Below, piece after piece: positions 1 to 8,590 of a stretch of 64,000 nucleotides of DNA. Position 1 is the stretch's first letter, and the number at the start of each line of letters is the position of its first letter. Made by a program: the position numbers and the translations under genes. Origin of the DNA: Bradyrhizobium guangzhouense (GTDB lineage Bacteria > Pseudomonadota > Alphaproteobacteria > Rhizobiales > Xanthobacteraceae). The DNA lies in assembly GCF_004114955.1 (NCBI RefSeq), contig NZ_CP030053.1:930001-994000 (forward strand). The letters run 5' to 3'. The notes below the pieces were generated by a model. The model was not told where the DNA came from and ran no database searches. It was given only the letters and a program-made list of their open reading frames with translations.

Positions 1-1
1 G

Positions 2-169
2 GAGACGCCAGACTATCCGCTCGGCATCAGCTTCGCGGGCCGCGCCTGGAGCGAGCACAAGTTGTTGCGGCTCGCCTACGCCTATGAGCAGGCCTCGCAG
101 ATGCGCAAGCCGCCACCCGGATTGCCGGCGCCGATCTCGCCAGCTTCACCGCTGCGCTTCAGGCCGTGA
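2..169 (+). CDS. Amidase, C-terminal fragment (cut by window edge)
   Basis: The open frame runs from the window edge to a TGA and encodes about 55 residues. It contains PLGISFAGRAWSE followed by LLRLAYAYEQAS, which matches the extreme C-terminus of amidase-signature hydrolases (typically P.GI.f.G..w.E..LL.lA.a.Eqa). The Ser-Ser-Lys catalytic core would lie upstream and is outside the window, so the substrate cannot be judged. The stop lies 12 bases before the convergent plsY stop, so the two genes run tail to tail. Confidence 0.8.
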   Translation, partial: ETPDYPLGISFAGRAWSEHKLLRLAYAYEQASQMRKPPPGLPAPISPASPLRFRP

Positions 170-181
170 ATTGACCGCTCA

Positions 182-868
182 TCAGACCTGCGCCCTCGCT
201 TGCACCTCCGGGCTGCTCTGCCCGAGGCGCGGCTCGGTGCCTGCCAGCAGCCGCTGAATGTTGGCGCGATGGCGAACGATCACGTAGAGGCTGCCTGCAA
301 TCACCAACAGCCGATAGGGCAGCGGGTGCGGTAGACTGCAGACGAGGATGATGGCCGTCACCGCTGCGAGCATCGAGCTCAGCGAAACAATCCTGAACAT
401 CGCCAGCACGATGCCGAAGACCGCCGCTATCCCCAGTCCCACGGGCCACGACATCGCCAGCGCCACGCCGAGCCCGGTCGCCGCGGATTTGCCGCCGGTG
501 AAATTCAGCCAGATCGAGCGGCCATGGCCCAGCAACGCGGCGATGCCGGCGAGGCTCACCCCCCATGGCGCCCAGGCTTGCAGATCGGCCGCGGTCGGTG
601 CGCTCGGAGACAGCACGCCATATAGCCAGGGACAGAACCAGCGGCCCACAAGGATCGCAGCCACGCCCTTCAGCACATCGATGACGAGCACTGCCAGCGC
701 GGGCCATTTGCCGAGGGTCCGCAGCACATTCGTGGCGCCGGTCGATCTGGAGCCGTGCTCTCTGATATCGATACCCCCAAGCAGTTGTCCGGCCAGATAG
801 CCGGTGGGAATCGAGCCCAGCAGATAGGCGATCACCAATCCGGCAGCGCTCGCGATCCAGAAAGCCAT
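182..868 (-). CDS. plsY: Glycerol-3-phosphate acyltransferase PlsY
   Basis: This is an integral membrane enzyme that transfers an acyl group from acyl-phosphate to glycerol-3-phosphate, the first acylation step of phosphatidic acid synthesis. The 228 residues carry the family's conserved loops: GSIPTGYL near residue 18, then SRSTGATNVLRT near residue 41, and GHGRSIWLNFTGGKSAATG around residue 115. Five or so hydrophobic segments alternate with these loops. Length is close to the usual 200-220. It is convergent with the amidase fragment and divergent from the hydrolase gene downstream. The ATG start gives the expected N-terminal membrane segment. Confidence 0.93.
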   Translation of the reverse strand: MAFWIASAAGLVIAYLLGSIPTGYLAGQLLGGIDIREHGSRSTGATNVLRTLGKWPALAVLVIDVLKGVAAILVGRWFCPWLYGVLSPSAPTAADLQAWAPWGVSLAGIAALLGHGRSIWLNFTGGKSAATGLGVALAMSWPVGLGIAAVFGIVLAMFRIVSLSSMLAAVTAIILVCSLPHPLPYRLLVIAGSLYVIVRHRANIQRLLAGTEPRLGQSSPEVQARAQV

Positions 869-1049
869 AGAGATGTGTCCAATGTCCGCGAATGCACTCT
901 AGCGCGGACGTCGTGAGATCGCCATCGTCCCTCTGTTCGTGCAGCGTCTGCCTGAAATGAAGGCTCTTCCCGAGCCTGCAACGCCGCAAAACGGTCACAC
1001 ATCGAACGGCATCCTTGCGATGTCGTCGTGGGGAATGGTGGGGCCTGAC

Positions 1050-2075
1050 ATGCGGACATGGACCAGCGTCGTTGCAGCCGTGTGTACCGTGATCTTCAGC
1101 CCCGTCAGAGCCGAGCCTGCATCCAGCTGCGGCCTTCCGCAGGAAATCCACGACGGATGGACGATGTCTGCGCCGGAGAAGCAGGGGCTGAACGCGGCGC
1201 TGCTGTGTGCGATGGATGAGGGCATCCGCGGCGGCAAGCTCGCCAATGTCGACGACATCGTCGTCATCAGGCACGGCGTGCTCGTCTACGAGAGCTACTA
1301 TGACTATCCGCATCAGCTCAATTACGACGCGACCACGCGGCACAACGGCTATTCCATGACCAAGAGCGTGGTCTCGCTGCTGGTCGGCATCGCCATGGAT
1401 CGCGGCCTGATCAAGGACCTGGACGCGCCGATCGCGTCGTACCTCCCTGATTATGCGGGCCTGCGCGCATGGGACAAGGATCGCATCACGCTGCGGCATC
1501 TGCTGACGATGTCGGCGGGATTAAGCGCCGAGAGGGCTCCCGCCGTGTCCTTCCAGTACAACAATGCCGAAACCGAGCTGATCGGCACCATCCTGAAGAA
1601 GCTCACCGGAAAAGGCGTCGACGTGCTCGCTCAGGAGAATATCTTCGCGCCGCTCGGGATCGAGGATGTCGCGTGGTACAAAAACCCGGTGAGCGGTCTT
1701 CCGACCTCGTCGAGCGGATTGAGCCTGCGGCCGCGCGACTGGGCGAAGATCGGCCAACTCGTGCTCAACCGCGGGGTCTGGGACGGCAAGCAGATCGTTT
1801 CGGCCTCCTGGATCGAGCGATCGACGGCCGAACACATCACGACGGACAAGGCCGCGTTCGGCTATGGCTATCAATGGTGGATAGGGCATTCGCCGGACAA
1901 GGACAGCACCATTCAATGGGCCGCTGCGCTCGGCTTCAATTCCCAGAAGACCATCATCATCCCCGCGCTCGACATGGTCGTCGTCTTCAACGCAGGACGG
2001 GAATCCAGGAACATGGTCGCGCCCGAGCTGGACCTGCTGGATCGCTATATCCTGCCGGCGACCTCGCGGGATTGA
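1050..2075 (+). CDS. Exported beta-lactamase-fold serine hydrolase (class C / DD-peptidase-like)
   Basis: A serine hydrolase of the beta-lactamase/transpeptidase fold, probably an esterase or DD-peptidase-like enzyme acting in the periplasm. The SxxK motif is SMTK (Ser102, Lys105) and the second motif is YNN (Tyr170). The C-terminal part has GYGYQWWIG and the final strand typical of family S12. I chose ATG 1050 because it begins a clear signal peptide (MRTWTSVVAAVCTVIF) with cleavage near VRAEP; the frame stays open upstream to 939. Substrate is unknown. These enzymes are often annotated as 6-aminohexanoate-dimer hydrolases without proof. Confidence 0.85.
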   Translation: MRTWTSVVAAVCTVIFSPVRAEPASSCGLPQEIHDGWTMSAPEKQGLNAALLCAMDEGIRGGKLANVDDIVVIRHGVLVYESYYDYPHQLNYDATTRHNGYSMTKSVVSLLVGIAMDRGLIKDLDAPIASYLPDYAGLRAWDKDRITLRHLLTMSAGLSAERAPAVSFQYNNAETELIGTILKKLTGKGVDVLAQENIFAPLGIEDVAWYKNPVSGLPTSSSGLSLRPRDWAKIGQLVLNRGVWDGKQIVSASWIERSTAEHITTDKAAFGYGYQWWIGHSPDKDSTIQWAAALGFNSQKTIIIPALDMVVVFNAGRESRNMVAPELDLLDRYILPATSRD

Positions 2076-2218
2076 TGGGGTCGCGGCGGCCGGAAGGCGA
2101 ACATCGGAGCGTCTGCCGCCCCGGTAAACTCCGGTCGCCCCATCCGCATTGAACCTGTCCGCCCTCCAGGCGCACCAAAACCACTGAAGCCCCTGATGTC
2201 AGTGGTGAGGAACGCGCG

Positions 2219-3181
2219 ATGAAGGCCCTGAAAGCATCGATTTGTGTTGTCGTCACCGCGCTCGCGCTGAGCTTGTCGCCGGGCACGCCGTCTCATGCAA
2301 GCGAGGACGAGGCGGGCACGCTCACCCGGCAGATGAAGGAGCTCTATCGGGCCGGCAAATACACCGAAGCGCTGCCGCTCGCCCAGAAGGCGCTGGCCCT
2401 TCGCGAGCAGGAATTCGGGCCCGACGACGCCATGGTCGCGATGCCCCTGAATGACCTCGGCACGATCCACTACAATCTCGGCCAATATCCGGTTGCCGAG
2501 CTGCTGTACAAGCGCGCATTGGCGATCAGGGAGAGGACGCTCGGCCCGGAGTCGACGGAAGTTGCAACCGTCCTGAACAATCTGGGCGAGCTCTACCGCG
2601 TCGAAGCGCATTATGCGGACGCAGAGCCGCTGCTGAAACGGTCGATTGCCATTCGCCAGAAGGCGCTCGGGGCCAACGATCCCTCCATCGTGATGGCCAT
2701 GAGCAACCTCGCTGCGGTCTACAGCAGCCAGGGGCGCTACGACCGGTCGGAGCCGTTGTTCAAGCGTGGCCTTGCCATTCTCCAGAAGGCGAACGGCCCC
2801 GACGATCCCGAGGCCACCGTCCTGATGAGCAATCTCGCCGATGCCTATATCCACGGGCATCGCTACGCCGATGCCGAGCGGCTGCTCAAGCGCGCGATGG
2901 CGGTGACCGAGAAGGCGTATGGACCCGATCATCCCGACATCGCCCAGGCGCAGAACAATCTGGCGACGCTCTATGCGCGGCAGGGGCGCAACAATGATGC
3001 CGAGCGGCTGTACAAGCAGTCGGTCGCGACGTTCGAGAAGACGCTCGGTCCCGACCATCCTGACCTCGTCGATATCCTGGATAACCTCGCCGCGTTCTAC
3101 AAGGACCAGGGCCGCTATGCCGATGCCCAGCAGTTGTTCAAACGGTCGGCAGCGATTCGCGCGAAGGCACGGCCGATCTGA
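2219..3181 (+). CDS. Secreted tetratricopeptide-repeat protein (kinesin-light-chain-type repeats)
   Basis: 320 residues with an N-terminal signal peptide ending near PSHA, followed almost entirely by about seven 42-residue TPR units. Each unit carries the pattern LNNLa.lY...g.Y..AEpL.kR.laI.ekalGp.hp. No catalytic domain follows, so it is probably a protein-protein scaffold in the periplasm. The repeats resemble the N-terminal half of the TPR-CHAT protein at 21064, and the two may be paralogues. No operon partner is evident: the neighbours are an exported hydrolase 140 bases upstream and an unknown exported protein 70 bases downstream. Confidence 0.85.
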   Translation: MKALKASICVVVTALALSLSPGTPSHASEDEAGTLTRQMKELYRAGKYTEALPLAQKALALREQEFGPDDAMVAMPLNDLGTIHYNLGQYPVAELLYKRALAIRERTLGPESTEVATVLNNLGELYRVEAHYADAEPLLKRSIAIRQKALGANDPSIVMAMSNLAAVYSSQGRYDRSEPLFKRGLAILQKANGPDDPEATVLMSNLADAYIHGHRYADAERLLKRAMAVTEKAYGPDHPDIAQAQNNLATLYARQGRNNDAERLYKQSVATFEKTLGPDHPDLVDILDNLAAFYKDQGRYADAQQLFKRSAAIRAKARPI

Positions 3182-3250
3182 ACCGGCCGGCGAGGCCAGC
3201 CGAGCTGCCTTTCCAGTGAGGCTCATCGCGGATCGCGTTGAAAGATTGCC

Positions 3251-3781
3251 ATGACGACGCCTGCAAGACTGCTCGGACTTGTCGCCCTGCTGCCCTGGCT
3301 CGGATTGTCTGCCGCAACGGCGGCCGGGGGTCCGTCAAAGGATATCCTGAGTGGCGCATGGAGGCTCGACATGGACCGCGACGAGCGACCATGGCTTACT
3401 TTTTACGACACCAGCCGCAAGACGGTGTTTCGCTTCGGCTGCGGGACGCATTACGAGCTCGATGCGGTCTATCCCGGCGAGGCGCCGAAGCAGGATCACA
3501 CCGGGGCCACGATCACGATCGGCAACGGCAAGACGCAGATAGATTTTGCCGGCTTCACCTACGCCGCCCCCGAAAATTTTCCGCCTGACACCTCGTGGTT
3601 CAACCAGGCGGATCTCGGCCACCCCGAGCTCACTGATGACATCTGGCGCGCGCTGGAAGACCAATTCCTGGATCTTCTGGCCTCCGGGCAGCCGCTGACG
3701 GTCTCTGCCGAGGGCAAGAGCTATAGTCTGCCGCCGACCCACGCGTCGCGCTGGCGGGCACGCTTCAAGAAGGTCTGCTGA
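3251..3781 (+). CDS. Exported protein of unknown function
   Basis: 176 residues beginning with a signal peptide (MTTPARLLGLVALLPWLGL) with likely cleavage at ATAAGG. The mature part has no motif I recognise. It contains two cysteines, one in FRFGCGTHYELD and one at the C-terminus, which could form a disulphide in the periplasm. Codon use matches the neighbouring genes, which supports a real coding sequence. It follows the TPR gene by about 70 bases on the same strand and could be co-transcribed. I cannot assign a family. Confidence 0.7.
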   Translation: MTTPARLLGLVALLPWLGLSAATAAGGPSKDILSGAWRLDMDRDERPWLTFYDTSRKTVFRFGCGTHYELDAVYPGEAPKQDHTGATITIGNGKTQIDFAGFTYAAPENFPPDTSWFNQADLGHPELTDDIWRALEDQFLDLLASGQPLTVSAEGKSYSLPPTHASRWRARFKKVC

Positions 3782-3985
3782 CGCGCCGGCCGCAAGCAGG
3801 CTGTCCTTCGTGGCGATATTTATTTCGAACTTTTTTATCGCATTGACGGCTCGGCCGTGTCGGCATGGAGGGGTCTCGACCGTCCTCGGGTGGACATATC
3901 GCCGAAGTGCAGTCGACAAATCCTGCGCACGGGCCGCGATGGCGTCGCCACGAGCCGTCAAATATCGAACTGGAGCCATTCCCCC

Positions 3986-4402
3986 ATGAGAATTACCGTC
4001 GAAACCAGCGTCGCCGCCCCGATCGATCAGGTCTGGCGTGCCTACACGACGCCTGCCGACATCGTGCAGTGGAACGCCGCGTCGGACGACTGGCATACGA
4101 CCAAGGCGACGGTCGATTTGCGCGAAGGCGGCGACTTTTCGTCCCGCATGGAGGCCAAGGACGGCAGCATGGGTTTCGACTTCGCCGGCACCTACACGAA
4201 GATCCTCGAGCACAAGCGGATCGAATATGCGTTCGGCGATCGCAAGGCCGAAGTGGATTTCGTGCCAGGCCCCAAAGCCGTCATCGTCCGCGTCGCCTTC
4301 GATGGCGAAACGACCCATTCGGTCGAGCAGCAGCAAGCCGGCTGGCAGGCGATCCTCGACAGCTTTGCACGATATGTCGAGGCGAAGCAGCAGGCGTCGT
4401 AA
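3986..4402 (+). CDS. SRPBCC (AHSA1-type) lipid/ligand-binding fold protein
   Basis: 138 residues starting MRITVETSVAAPIDQVWRA, the classical opening of START/Bet v1-like proteins of the AHSA1 group (V.apie.VW.a.t.p..i..W). Further landmarks are GGDFSSRMEAKDG, FAGTYTKI and a C-terminal helix with GWQAILDSFARYVE. Such proteins bind hydrophobic ligands or act as stress-related chaperone cofactors; the ligand is unknown. The frame extends upstream to 3857, but that portion lacks the fold, so ATG 3986 is preferred. A strong terminator follows at 4460. Confidence 0.85.
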   Translation: MRITVETSVAAPIDQVWRAYTTPADIVQWNAASDDWHTTKATVDLREGGDFSSRMEAKDGSMGFDFAGTYTKILEHKRIEYAFGDRKAEVDFVPGPKAVIVRVAFDGETTHSVEQQQAGWQAILDSFARYVEAKQQAS

Positions 4403-4458
4403 GGCGCCAAGACAGTTAAGGCCAAGGACAGTCAAGGCCAAGACAGTAAAGACAGGAA
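4402..4458 (+). repeat. Short imperfect tandem repeat downstream of the SRPBCC gene
   Basis: Three to four imperfect copies of a roughly 16-base unit (aagacagttaaggcc, aaggacagtcaaggcc, aagacagtaaagaca) lie between the stop codon and the terminator. No function is evident. It may be slippage-derived. Confidence 0.55.
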
Positions 4459-4459
4459 A

Positions 4460-4493
4460 GAGGCTGCCGGGCACGGCTCGGCAGCCTCTTTCG
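4460..4493 (+). terminator. Rho-independent terminator after the SRPBCC gene
   Basis: A perfect 10-bp stem (gaggctgccg pairing with cggcagcctc, loop of 9) is followed directly by TTTCGT. The position suits termination of the SRPBCC transcript and may also serve the convergent gene at 4532. Confidence 0.75.
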
Positions 4494-4531
4494 TGTTGGG
4501 ATCACAAGGTCGGGATCACAAGGCAGACAGG

Positions 4532-4843
4532 TCAGCGACGGGTGGGATCGTTGCTCCTGCCGGGATGAGGATTCTGGGGTCCGCCGGCACTGCTGCTTGC
4601 ACCTGCATTGCTGCTGCCACTGGCGCCAGCGCCCATGCCGGTCGTGCCGCTGCTCGATCCGGTGCCTGCCGCGGAGCCGGCTGCGCCGGTCCCTACGCCG
4701 GCGCCGCCTGTTCCGGCACCTGCACCTGCACCTGCGCCGGCACCCGCTCCGCCGGCGCCGCCGCCCGCCTGCGCGTGGGCGAAACCGATCGACGCTCCGG
4801 CAAGCAACGCACACATGGTCAGCGAGAAAATCGTCTTTCGCAT
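4532..4843 (-). CDS. Small glycine/alanine-rich exported protein
   Basis: 103 residues: a signal peptide (MRKTIFSLTMCALLAGASIGF, cleaved near AHAQ), then a low-complexity tract of Gly-Ala and Gly-Ser/Thr repeats, and a short polar tail ending NDPTRR. No catalytic motif is present. The composition suggests an unstructured cell-envelope protein. The opposite strand is open through the same tract (proline/arginine-rich), but only this strand has a signal peptide and an independent start. Function unknown. Confidence 0.65.
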   Translation of the reverse strand: MRKTIFSLTMCALLAGASIGFAHAQAGGGAGGAGAGAGAGAGAGTGGAGVGTGAAGSAAGTGSSSGTTGMGAGASGSSNAGASSSAGGPQNPHPGRSNDPTRR

Positions 4844-5078
4844 CGTTCAACTCCGTTTGACGTTGTGCGGGTCAACCGAAGCCCCACGTGGACGTTCCTA
4901 TGCGGACGTTCCTGAACCGATGGTGATCCCAAGTGATAGGTGAGGAACGATGTCGTGCACTTCAGGATTGACGCTTGCCCTTTTCGGGAACAATTCGTAA
5001 GCCATGTGCAGCCGACCGGCGACCTTTGGCAGGCTCCAGCATTTTGCGGCGCGGTTGGCTGACATGATGGAGGATCTC

Positions 5079-5330
5079 ATGCGAATCGCCATTCTGGTTG
5101 TTGTCATGGTGGCGGGGCTTTCGTCCGCAGCGCGCGCTGAGCGTGACTATCCCTGGTGCGTCATGGGCGGAGAGCTCGGCTATTCCGGCGACTGCATGTA
5201 CGAGACGCGAGAGCAGTGCCTGGCCTCGGCCTCCGGACGATGGAACCTCTATTGCGATATCAACCCGCGCGTGAGGTACAGGCAACCAGCTCCGCCTCCG
5301 CCTCCGCGCCGGACGCAAAGGTCGCAGTAA
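5079..5330 (+). CDS. Small exported DUF3551-type protein (copy 1)
   Basis: 83 residues: a signal peptide (MRIAILVVVMVAGLSSAARA) and a short mature domain with four spaced cysteines (PWCVMGG, GDCMYE, EQCLAS, LYCDINP) and a proline-rich tail. The spacing and the final N-P match the DUF3551 family, which is abundant in Bradyrhizobium and of unknown function. Two disulphides are likely in the periplasm. ATG 5079 was chosen for the signal peptide and the upstream gatggaggatct. A second copy follows 70 bases downstream. Confidence 0.8.
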   Translation: MRIAILVVVMVAGLSSAARAERDYPWCVMGGELGYSGDCMYETREQCLASASGRWNLYCDINPRVRYRQPAPPPPPRRTQRSQ

Positions 5331-5399
5331 CGCCTGGCTGGCATTCAGCGGCGGCGACATCCGCTGCGGCAAGCAGGATCTGCAAATCCCCGGAGTTTC

Positions 5400-5657
5400 A
5401 TGATGCGCGCGCTTCCCTTTCTCCTCCTGGCCCTGATCGCAATGTCTGCGCCCACGCCAGCCTCGGCTCAACGGTTCAACGGCAATTACCCGGTGTGCCT
5501 CCAGAGATGGGAGTGGGGCGGCGCCACTTATATTTCCTGCCAGTTTAGTTCGTGGGAGGAGTGCAGGGCGACCGCTGCGGGCCTTCCCGCCATGTGCTTG
5601 CTGAACCCTTATGTGCAGCAACGGCCGCCTGAGCCGGTCCGCGCTCCGCGCCGATAG
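5400..5657 (+). CDS. Small exported DUF3551-type protein (copy 2)
   Basis: 85 residues with a signal peptide (MMRALPFLLLALIAMSA, cleaved near ASAQ) and the same four-cysteine plan as copy 1: YPVCLQRW, ISCQFSS, EECRAT, AMCLLNP. The tail is again proline/arginine-rich. The two genes are tandem, on the same strand, and have diverged well outside the cysteine frame, so the duplication is old or they were acquired separately. Start could be 5400 or the adjacent ATG 5403. Function unknown. Confidence 0.8.
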   Translation: MMRALPFLLLALIAMSAPTPASAQRFNGNYPVCLQRWEWGGATYISCQFSSWEECRATAAGLPAMCLLNPYVQQRPPEPVRAPRR

Positions 5658-5689
5658 GCGCGATTCCGGCGGCAAGCGCTTCGGTCCCA

Positions 5690-5935
5690 TCAGCACCCGC
5701 GACAGATGCCGCTGATCTTGCGATCGATGATCGCATCCTCCTGATCGAGGATGTCCTGCGGTCCCATCGTCGTTGCGGGAACGTCTGATAGGTGCGGTTG
5801 GCGGTGGCCGACCGGTGCCGTCCAAGGTCTGGTGGTCGTTTCCTTGCCGATCGCCGACGGGTGGAAGGATTGCGCCGACACGGTGCCCATCGTCGATAGC
5901 AGCGCGAGCGCAACCAGCAGCTTCGAGGTGATCAT
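5690..5935 (-). CDS. Small exported protein of unknown function
   Basis: 81 residues starting MITSKLLVALALLSTMGTVS, a signal peptide cleaved near SAQ. The ATG at 5935 is preceded by a well-placed GGAGG, so it is favoured over the longer frame starting at 5980. The mature chain is short, has two C-terminal cysteines (ISGICRGC), and contains no known motif. It is convergent with the second DUF3551 gene. Function unknown. Confidence 0.6.
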   Translation of the reverse strand: MITSKLLVALALLSTMGTVSAQSFHPSAIGKETTTRPWTAPVGHRQPHLSDVPATTMGPQDILDQEDAIIDRKISGICRGC

Positions 5936-6138
5936 GAACGCCTCCGAATGGCTTACGCGCGGGATGCGCGGTTCTGACATCAGGATTTGCGTCGAGCGGC
6001 CGTTATTCCTGACCTAGCGGAGGCGTGATGTCGCGGCCCGGCAAGCGCAACTCCATCTCCGTCATCCCTGCGCGTCGCGATGGCGCACGCCGTCGCCCTC
6101 GTCTACGATCCGGATCGTCCATCTCGAAAGGCACTGAC

Positions 6139-6828
6139 ATGCAAACCATTGGGTTGATCGGCGGCATGAGCTGGGAGAGCACCGCGCTCTACTACAAGCT
6201 CATCAACGAGCGCGTCCGCGATCGCAAGGGCAAGCTGCATTCGGCGCCGCTGCTGATGTATTCCTACGACTTCCAGGGCATCAAGGAGATGCAATATGCC
6301 GGCCGCTGGGCGGAGGCGGCGGCGAGCCTGGCGGAGGTGGCCAAGCTGCTCGAAAACGCCGGCGCCCGCGCCATCGTGCTGTGCACGAACACGATGCACA
6401 AGCTCGCGCCCGGGATCACGGCGAGCGTGAGCATTCCCTTCATCCACATCGGCGACGCCACCGCGCAGCGCATCCGGGCCAGGGGATATCGCCGGGTCGG
6501 GCTGCTCGGCACGAAGTTCACGATGGAGGAGGATTTCTACATCGATCGCCTGAAAGCGCATGATCTCGACGTCCTGATTCCCTCCGCCGACGAGCGCGCG
6601 GAGGTGAACCGCATCATCTACGACGAGCTGTGCCTCGGAATCGTCGCCGATGCCTCGCGCCGCCGCTATCAGGACGTGATGGCCGCGCTGGTCGCGCGCG
6701 GCGCGGACTGCATCATCCTCGGCTGCACCGAGATCACGATGCTGGTCGGTGCTGCCGATACGTCGGTCGAGACGTTCGACACGACAGCGATTCACGCCGA
6801 GACGGCGGCCGATTTCGCAATCGGGTGA
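6139..6828 (+). CDS. Aspartate/glutamate racemase family protein
   Basis: 229 residues of the cofactor-independent Asp/Glu/hydantoin racemase family, which interconverts amino-acid enantiomers with two cysteines. Both are present: Cys82 in VLCTNTMH and Cys196 in LGCTEITML. The start MQTIGLIGGMSWEST is typical of the YgeA/RacD branch (IGG.sWEST). The frame is open upstream to 6025, but the extra residues lack the fold, so ATG 6139 is used. Substrate (Asp, Glu or broad) is not certain. It stands alone, with low-GC non-coding DNA downstream. Confidence 0.88.
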   Translation: MQTIGLIGGMSWESTALYYKLINERVRDRKGKLHSAPLLMYSYDFQGIKEMQYAGRWAEAAASLAEVAKLLENAGARAIVLCTNTMHKLAPGITASVSIPFIHIGDATAQRIRARGYRRVGLLGTKFTMEEDFYIDRLKAHDLDVLIPSADERAEVNRIIYDELCLGIVADASRRRYQDVMAALVARGADCIILGCTEITMLVGAADTSVETFDTTAIHAETAADFAIG

Positions 6829-7165
6829 GGCAGGCCCCGAGGGGTTTGAGCAGTGCTTCGTGGAGATGGGCCCAGGGGCAGCTTGGCCTGTGATGTCGCC
6901 AGTTGGCCCGACCTTCGCTTGGAGAGCCGCAACGTCTGCTTTCGGGAGACGGCCGACCAAGGTGACGCCCCCTGCTATGGGCAGCTTGTGACCCAACTCC
7001 GACATTCACGATACTTGTGGCCGGGGGCGCTGTCTGCTTCAGTGGAAGGTACTCAGGGAATGGTTGGCCGGCTTCCCAAATGTCGCTTTTGCCCCGGCGA
7101 ACATTGCCCCGTAGGGAACTTTGGCTTTAGGCTTGGCGGACAAGCGTCCGAGTGAGGGTGAAGTC
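6829..7165. other. Non-coding stretch with probable repeat remnant
   Basis: About 340 bases without a convincing gene. The short frames here have no start signal or recognisable domain. The text around 6935-7010 (ctttcgggagacggccgac, then gtgacccaactccgacattc) resembles degenerate dispersed repeats seen in rhizobial genomes, but I cannot delimit a unit. The end of the stretch should hold the promoter of the histidine kinase gene. Confidence 0.4.
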
Positions 7166-8263
7166 ATGGGCGGGGAGATAGTCAGCGGCTTCCTGGAGGG
7201 AGGCGGCGAGATGGGCGCTTTGACGAGGGAGTTTGACTGGTCAAAGACGTCGCTCGGCCCGCCGGAAACGTGGCCGCAAAGTCTTCGGGTTACCGTGCGG
7301 CTCGTCCTCACTTCGCGCCACCCCATGTTCATTTGGTGGGGTACGGAACTCATCCAATTCTATAACGATGCTTACCGCGAGACGATGGGTCCCGAGCGGC
7401 ATCCAAGCGCTTTAGGCGCGCGGGGCCGCGAGTGTTGGGATGAGATATGGGACATCATCGGTCCTCAGATCGAGTACGTCATGGCAGGTAAGGGGGCGAC
7501 CTGGCATGAGGACCAACTCGTACCGGTAACGCGTCACGGTCGTCGTGAAGATGTCTGGTGGACTTATAGCTTTGGTCCAATCGATCTCGAAGACAAAATC
7601 GGCGGTGTGCTTGTCGTCTGCAGGGATGTCACCTCCGAGCACATGGCAAGGGAAGCGCTGAACCTCATCAACGAAGAGCTGAAGCATCGCGTCAAGAACA
7701 CTCTTGCAGTGCTTAGTGCCGTGGCCAGCCAGACATTTCGCGACGCCTCGAGCAAAGCCGATCTCGAAAAGTATCAAGAACGACTTGGCGCGTTCGGACG
7801 TGCGCACGACCTGCTTACAGCAGCAAATTGGGCTGCCGCGCCCCTTCGAGACGTAGTCGGCGCCGCGCTGAGCCCTTATAGAACGGGCGAAGGACGGATT
7901 GCGGTTTCGGGTCCTTCGCTTGTTGTCAAATCGAGACAGGCTCTCGCTCTCTCCTTGGCAATCCACGAGCTTGCGACCAATGCCTTGAAGTACGGCGCGC
8001 TGAGTGTCACGAGCGGCCGCGTGTCGGTCACATGGACATCAGAACAGGATTCGGGTGCGCCAAAGTTCGTTTTCGTCTGGCAGGAGTTTGGGGGCCCACC
8101 TGTGTCGGAGCCAGCCGGTGTGGGCTTCGGTTCGCGCCTTATTTCCAGGGTATTGAAAGACGATTTCAGAGGCTCGGTTGAAGTGTCGTATGGATCAACC
8201 GGACTGATTTGCTGCCTGACTGCCCCCCTCGAAAATCTAGGAAGTTCTTCGGAAGAGCGGTGA
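7166..8263 (+). CDS. HWE-family sensor histidine kinase with PAS domain
   Basis: 365 residues from ATG 7166 (the frame is open from 7121). The N-terminal ~150 residues form a PAS-like sensor region (FIWWGTELIQFYNDAYRE, then GGVLVVCRDVT). The kinase core is of the HWE type: phospho-acceptor His174 in ELKHRVKNTLAVLSA, N-box IHELATNALKYGALS, and GFGSRLI near the end. HWE kinases often phosphorylate stand-alone receivers in light, stress or general stress response pathways. No transmembrane segment is visible, so it is probably cytosolic. No response regulator lies beside it. GC content is lower than in the flanking genes. Confidence 0.88.
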   Translation: MGGEIVSGFLEGGGEMGALTREFDWSKTSLGPPETWPQSLRVTVRLVLTSRHPMFIWWGTELIQFYNDAYRETMGPERHPSALGARGRECWDEIWDIIGPQIEYVMAGKGATWHEDQLVPVTRHGRREDVWWTYSFGPIDLEDKIGGVLVVCRDVTSEHMAREALNLINEELKHRVKNTLAVLSAVASQTFRDASSKADLEKYQERLGAFGRAHDLLTAANWAAAPLRDVVGAALSPYRTGEGRIAVSGPSLVVKSRQALALSLAIHELATNALKYGALSVTSGRVSVTWTSEQDSGAPKFVFVWQEFGGPPVSEPAGVGFGSRLISRVLKDDFRGSVEVSYGSTGLICCLTAPLENLGSSSEER

Positions 8264-8590
8264 AGGCTCTCTTGCTTAGCCATTGTCTCGCCAAAAGTTA
8301 AAGGGCGCTCTCGGGTCCACCGATATTGACACCGTACTTCCGGCTCTGGCCCGTAGCCGCCTCGTCATGATTGCCGTTGCGTCTGCTCTTGGTGGTAGAC
8401 GGGAAAAGGAGCAGGGCTAAGCTCCACAGCAGCTATTGAAACGAACGTTTTCCGGGCGTGAACATTGTTCCTTCTACTTGGAACGATGTCTCTTCAGAGT
8501 AGTTTTCGGTCATCACAGCCCGGACCGTGGCTTTTACCTGTGATGAGAACGCTTCGATTGCGCTCCCGCCCCGAGCAGGAAGGAGGCGCG
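8264..8590. other. Non-coding stretch upstream of the DUF6894 gene; possible ECF-type promoter
   Basis: About 330 bases without a supported gene. GGAAC at 8480-8484 is followed after 17 bases by GTTTT, which resembles the GGAAC-N16/17-GTT promoters used by the alphaproteobacterial general stress sigma factor EcfG; this is a weak match. The text at 8338-8362 (acttccggctctggcccgt) has a partial echo at 10277-10303, suggesting a dispersed repeat. Confidence 0.35.
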
